Made by a program: the position numbers and the translations under genes. Shown here piece by piece: positions 59,494 to 64,000 of a DNA stretch of 64,000 nucleotides. Source of the stretch: Purshia tridentata (Eukaryota; Streptophyta; Magnoliopsida; Rosales; Rosaceae); contig QANT01008321.1 in the NCBI GenBank assembly GCA_003254885.1, positions 62,001 through 126,000 of the forward strand. Direction: 5' to 3'. The notes beneath the pieces are model-generated. The model worked only from the letters and a program-made list of their open reading frames with translations. It did no database searches and had not been told where the DNA came from. Within the stretch, counting starts at the first letter, position 1. Each line of letters opens with the position of its first letter.

Positions 59494-60648
59494 TAGAATG
59501 CTATTCTTGGTGTTACTAAATCGTAAATTATGACAACAAAGTTGTTGCGAGACGAATCTAAAGAAACGACAGCTTTATAAATGCGACGCTCGGTGCATAC
59601 GTACGGGAGTTGAGGGAAATCTACTGAAAGAAAGAGACGCCGTTGTTTGGTAGTGAAGAGAGGCAGTTGTTTGTTATTTTAAATTAAGTGCTGCTATATG
59701 TACATTTTCATTTCTTCTCACTACACGTTCTTTTTGCATTACACATTTAATTTTTTAAAATTTGTAATTTCTTATAACGCACCTCTCACATTTCCGAAAT
59801 ACTCCTATTACTTTCAAACTATTTCTCTCATCAAATTTTCTCCATACACAACCACCCCACACTCCCAAACCACCACCCAGCCATAGCCATTATTGACACT
59901 TAACAGCAAATTAATTCCTGAAGAGGTAATAAATGAATCTTATAAAAGCGGGAAAGGGAAAGAGAGAATTCCTCCTTTCCTTTTTCCAATATCGTAATCA
60001 TATTTTCAGAGAGGACAAATCATGTCCGAAAATCTGATTCCACCACTTGAGAAGGAAAAAGAAGAATCCATATTGTCTAAGCTAATGCATCTCAGACGGA
60101 GATCGATGTATGAAAACCTGATCCACCATTTGATAAGAAAAAGTAGAATCCAACTTGTCCACAATATGCAAACAAAAAATACCTTCACTAGTAAAACGAA
60201 TAAGCCCTGTAACGGATATGGAATTGTTGCAATCATTTAATTTAACTTACACGATACACCAACAGCAGTAGCCACAGTAACATTAAATTAAAACAATAAC
60301 TGGGAAACGAAGGACCCAACTACAATTACTTTCTTACTGAAGGCCAGTACTCACATTTGTATTCAGCATTCAATATACCTGTACACTTAAAAACTTAAAA
60401 TCACCCCAGATATTATCAATTGGACTCAGACTTGGCTCAACAACTGACAACAGCACAAAACAATTGACGTCAATTCACATGAACCATAATTCAATGAAAA
60501 CAAATCAAATTAGAAAAGCAACAACGTTTCTCAGTATTTACAACAAAATCCTTGTAAAACGCAGCGATTTCTTACCTAATTGGATTGGCCATAAAAAAAT
60601 CTTCTTGTTCCCATCGACATGTGCCAGTAGTATTGGGTCTGTGTTGCC
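59494..60648. other. Intergenic DNA and 3' flank of the 5-phosphatase gene
   Basis: No gene is seen. Bases 59690-59880 resemble the CACT/ACAC-rich ends of MITEs (gtgctgctatatgtac), loosely like the element in the PDCD2-like intron. Bases about 60000-60648 probably include the 3' untranslated region of the gene to the right. Confidence 0.45.
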
Positions 60649-63582
60649 TTAAGGACTATGCAAACTCCACAGGTGGTCAACCACATCATAGGGGTTGCTA
60701 AGGTGTTGAAAATCAGACCGGTGAAGAACAGTGCCTTGGGTTTGTCTGGCGCTGTGCCCAGGGGGGTCACTTTGCTTTGTCTTGGCTGAACAGCAGTGAC
60801 GCACACAGACACGGTGATGTCTTGTGTTAGTAGTGTACCTCCCATGCACATTAACCACCAATATAACTTCCTTGTCTCTGGTGTCTTCACACCACCAGTT
60901 TTGTGGGACACCATCAACAAACTCTTCTAGGGTTTGGTGTTCCTCATGATGAACAGAGACCTCAGCTATATGATCTGGCCTGATAATGCCAGCTGCAGGA
61001 GTAACCTGGTTCAAAATCAAGAGTAATTAACAAGCAATTTTAACAGTAGATCCAGCAGCTCATCTTAAGTTTGAAAATCCAAAGTTGTAACCTTAACAAA
61101 TTTTTAATAAATATTATTTTTTATGAAATGAGGAACAGAATCATGCTTAAAGAAGACGCCAAGTTACATCCTGATCCAAGTAGAATAGCAATTTAATTTT
61201 GTAATAGAAAATGAGATGATCTACTTGAACTTCTTCTGAGATAATATTCACAAGGGTGTGCTTGTTATACAGACTGTACAATCTGCTCGTTATATGGACC
61301 GTAAAAGAGGATGCATGTTTTGGTAAATGTTTTTCCTAACTTGCAAATACAGTGAAACATGCTTTTGCCTAGAAGGAATTCATAAGACTGTAGTTATATA
61401 ATCTACAAGTTTTTCACGTAGGATCAAACATTGGTGTAGCTCTGATGTTCACATCCATATATATTAGTCTGAAATTTCTGTCTCTACAGAACATTCCCTA
61501 CTCGCAAATGCATAGAGAATTTTATGTGGTCTAATTCATCTTTCTAATGAGATCACTTTGACATCTACATATAAACTCATTTCTAATTGCTCCAATGGTT
61601 GAAACTCCCATGCATGCACCCTGCTCATGTCCTAATTGTTATTGTTGTTGTTCACAAAAGTGTACAAACAACTTTACTGCAAAAATCCCGTCTTTCCTAG
61701 CACTCTCCGCAACCAAAACACTCGATTACTGTAATGGAACTGTTCCAAAGCATAGGAAGTTACCTCAAGCCATCGTGGAAAGCCAAAGGAACCTCTAGGA
61801 CAATGATCTGACACGTGCCCATCTTCCTTAATGATAGACTGTCCTTCACAAATTATTTCAAATAAAGCATCTTTGCTTCCACATTTATTTGTAATACGCA
61901 AAATGGATGTGTCCTGGTTTTGAAGGATTATGTTGTTTGTACTGACAATAGTTTCTGGAATCTTGCATAGTTCTTCAAGCATAAATTTGATTTTCTCATT
62001 TGATTCAAGAATTTCTCCAAGCTCTTGCCTCCTTATCGATTCATCAACTCGAGCAATATCAACAGTAAAAATGCAGCGGACAGGCTTGTGATCACTGTCT
62101 GTCACGTCCATGCAGGCTTCATACCTATTCAACAGAAGACGTCATGTACTAAAGAATAAAAATAAACAGAAAAAAGATAATACAAAAACGTGAATACTTG
62201 AATGCATATAGCAAATATATACATAAAACCCACTGATATAATTCATAAGAAGCACATTGTGTCAGACTAGAAAAACATTCCACTCTGATTCATAAAGCAA
62301 ACTTATTTGAGAGAAAGAAATGCCTTAATCAGCTAAACCCTAAACCCTAAAAACAAAGGCAAATGTATACCATTGCTCCCATAGTTATTATTTGATCCCT
62401 ATCCCCTTTAAATGGTCAATTACTTTACGGTAAGAAACCTTACTGTGATACTGAAGACACTACAGGGCATTCTAAGCTGCATTCTGATACTGAGGCTGAG
62501 CGGCTGTCACGGTACAGGATTCTATCGCACCAGGCTGGAATGCGCTTCTTCTCACCAGAATTATACCCTATAAAAAGACAATTCCCACAAGTTTAGAGTT
62601 CAGAAGAAAGAAACTGCAAAGCCTACCACTTTGAAAAGTTCTATTTTTCTTATGAAAGCATAAATTTCCACAAGGTTCAGGGCAATAAAAAGAATTAAAT
62701 AATGAGACAGAGATTCAATAAACACAGAAACATTGTCAATTTGAGTCATGGATCACCCAACGCACAAGAAGTTATAATCAAATATTTCTAAGGCCTAAAC
62801 AGCTTACTCAGTATTCAGTTAAGAATCTTTATCCAATCCTGTTTGGGTACCCGGCCAAAGCAATGAATTTGGAAACTCATGCAGGTACAGTAAAATGTAC
62901 CTGCTAAACCAGCTTGATGCCTTTCAAACTTGTATGTAGGAGGAAATGTAATATCTGCCTCACGCATTCCTTGGAAGACATTTCCAGCTTCCATTTCCAC
63001 TCGGAGCTGATCCCTTTCTCTAAGCCAATCAAAGCATCTTTGAGAAACAAAATCTCTAGCCTCATCATAAGATATGCCGTCAAGCCGATAGTTAAAATCA
63101 CCGAGAAATATGACCATGTCTGCCTCAGATAACTCAGGCATCCCTTCTGCAGAATTATTACCAATAGCCTGAAAGGGCATCAATGCTTTATCAAAATGGC
63201 TGGGACAAAATTGATTATATAACAAGTAGCTCAAAAACCAAAAAGGTGCTATACCAATCATGGTATATACATACATTTGTACCGCGAAGCATTTGAACTG
63301 CAAATGAAGCATTAGCTGCAATAGAAAGGACCAATGGCAAGCCAGATCTATAAACAAACCAAAATAAATACATTGAGAAGGCAAGGGAACAGTAGAAGAA
63401 TTGTATGGTCCTGTACCAGCTGAACAACTGAGAAGGTTAGTAGGTCGGCTGAAGGTCATTGTTCGATATACATGATCAAAGTCTGCATTGCGACGATTAA
63501 CAGCTTCCAAATGTGCAGCAAAGTGGCAATTAACAAAGCACATTATCCGATCATACATTCTAATCCTCAAACCAACAGCTCC
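60649..63582 (-). CDS. FRA3/5PTase12-15 type inositol polyphosphate 5-phosphatase, 3' part (runs off the right edge)
   Basis: Six 3' exons, all in phase, are present: 63582-63417, 63315-63275, 63168-62901, 62567-62444, 62124-61764 and 61005-60649. The family (FRA3 and its paralogues) removes the 5-phosphate from phosphoinositides and inositol phosphates. FRA3 affects actin and secondary walls in fibres. Catalytic motifs are FLGDFNYRL (exon 3 here), PAWCDRILY (exon 4) and DSDHKPVRC (exon 5). Upstream, [21 protein letters not shown] is also typical. The C-terminal extension ([53 protein letters not shown]) is specific to this clade and ends LHSP. The N-terminal WD40-repeat part expected of the clade lies beyond the window. 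Confidence 0.92.
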
Positions 63583-63736
63583 CTGTTTGAACAATCTTTA
63601 GCCACATCAGTATTAAGAATAATCAAATGTAAATGAAAACATCATACTACTATAAATCAAAGTATCAGTATACATGTGTTTATGCATATATATATATGGA
63701 CAGAAAAGAGAGACAAGAACCACCAAAATGTTTTTT

Positions 63737-64000
63737 TCTTTTTTTTTTTTAACAGAAAACAGAGTAAATATATTCATGAAAATGTAATACATTACAATGA
63801 AGGTGAACAAGCAGTCCACCAATCAAGTCAACATAATTTAACAGCTAACATTACAAAACAGCTAAAAAGAAAGCAATCTCATAAGTAACTATAGCCTCCC
63901 AATCCACAAGGCATTTCAATGAAACTTAGAAGAAGCCAAAGCCCACAGAGATGTCCAACAACGAACTTTATCCCACAAGAAATCCACCTCCTCTCATCTG
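63737..64000 (-). repeat. Retroposon-like 3' end, copy B, in a 5-phosphatase intron
   Basis: A poly-T run on + (a poly-A tail on -) is followed by aacagaaaacagagtaaa, then gaacaagcagtccacc, cccaatccacaaggcattt and atgtccaacaacgaac. Copies A (25663) and C (56975) share these phrases. It runs past the window edge and is oriented like its host gene. LINE or SINE 3' end is the best guess. Confidence 0.45.

Overview
This window is nuclear DNA from a flowering plant, most likely a eudicot. The genes have many short exons, AT-rich introns and plastid or mitochondrial leaders, and their protein matches are closest to Arabidopsis families recalled from memory. A rosid, perhaps Rosaceae, is plausible, but the sequence alone does not fix the species. 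One ambiguous base sits in a poly-A run at 24105, so this is assembled sequence. All gene models were built by hand from splice signals, reading phase and recalled family sequences. No search was run.

Layout. 1-2600: the first exon of an unknown probably organelle-targeted protein (-), a small fossil LTR-type (TRIM-like) element, a receptor-kinase relic and a transposon-end fragment. 2615-5737: an intronless 1040-aa PPR protein (+, At5g14770 type). 7709-10910: the plastid maltose exporter MEX1 (-). 11768-16666: the plastid sigma factor SIG1/SIGA (-), with a 1.3-kb fold-back transposon in its long intron. 17-21 kb: a large AT-rich intergenic gap. 20978-31449: the DYRK-family kinase YAK1 (-, 18 coding exons). 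31.5-34.7 kb: two inverted-repeat elements, one a clear Harbinger-type MITE. 34816-36694: a plastid BolA-like protein (+). 38631-41937: a PDCD2-like MYND protein (+). 42390-45144: an MTP9/10-type Mn transporter (-). 47094-53392: a whole 6.3-kb Mutator-like element (MULE). 53800-58869: a DCN1-like cullin-neddylation protein (-). 60649-63582 and beyond: the 3' half of a FRA3/5PTase12-15 type inositol polyphosphate 5-phosphatase (-).

The host genes are ordinary single genes with no operon-like logic. Three act in plastids: MEX1 exports maltose from starch breakdown, SIG1 directs the plastid-encoded RNA polymerase, and BolA works with glutaredoxins in Fe-S handling.

The most interesting unit is the MULE. 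It has terminal inverted repeats of about 480 bp and a perfect 9-bp target duplication. Inside are two convergent genes: a mudrA-type transposase broken by several stops, and on the other strand an apparently intact two-exon gene for a small GRF-type zinc-finger protein with a membrane segment. This recalls the mudrA/mudrB layout of maize MuDR with an unrelated second protein. Other oddities are a reading-phase conflict at the first MEX1 intron, two GC-AG introns, a coding exon made only of ATG, and several MITEs with visible target duplications inside introns.
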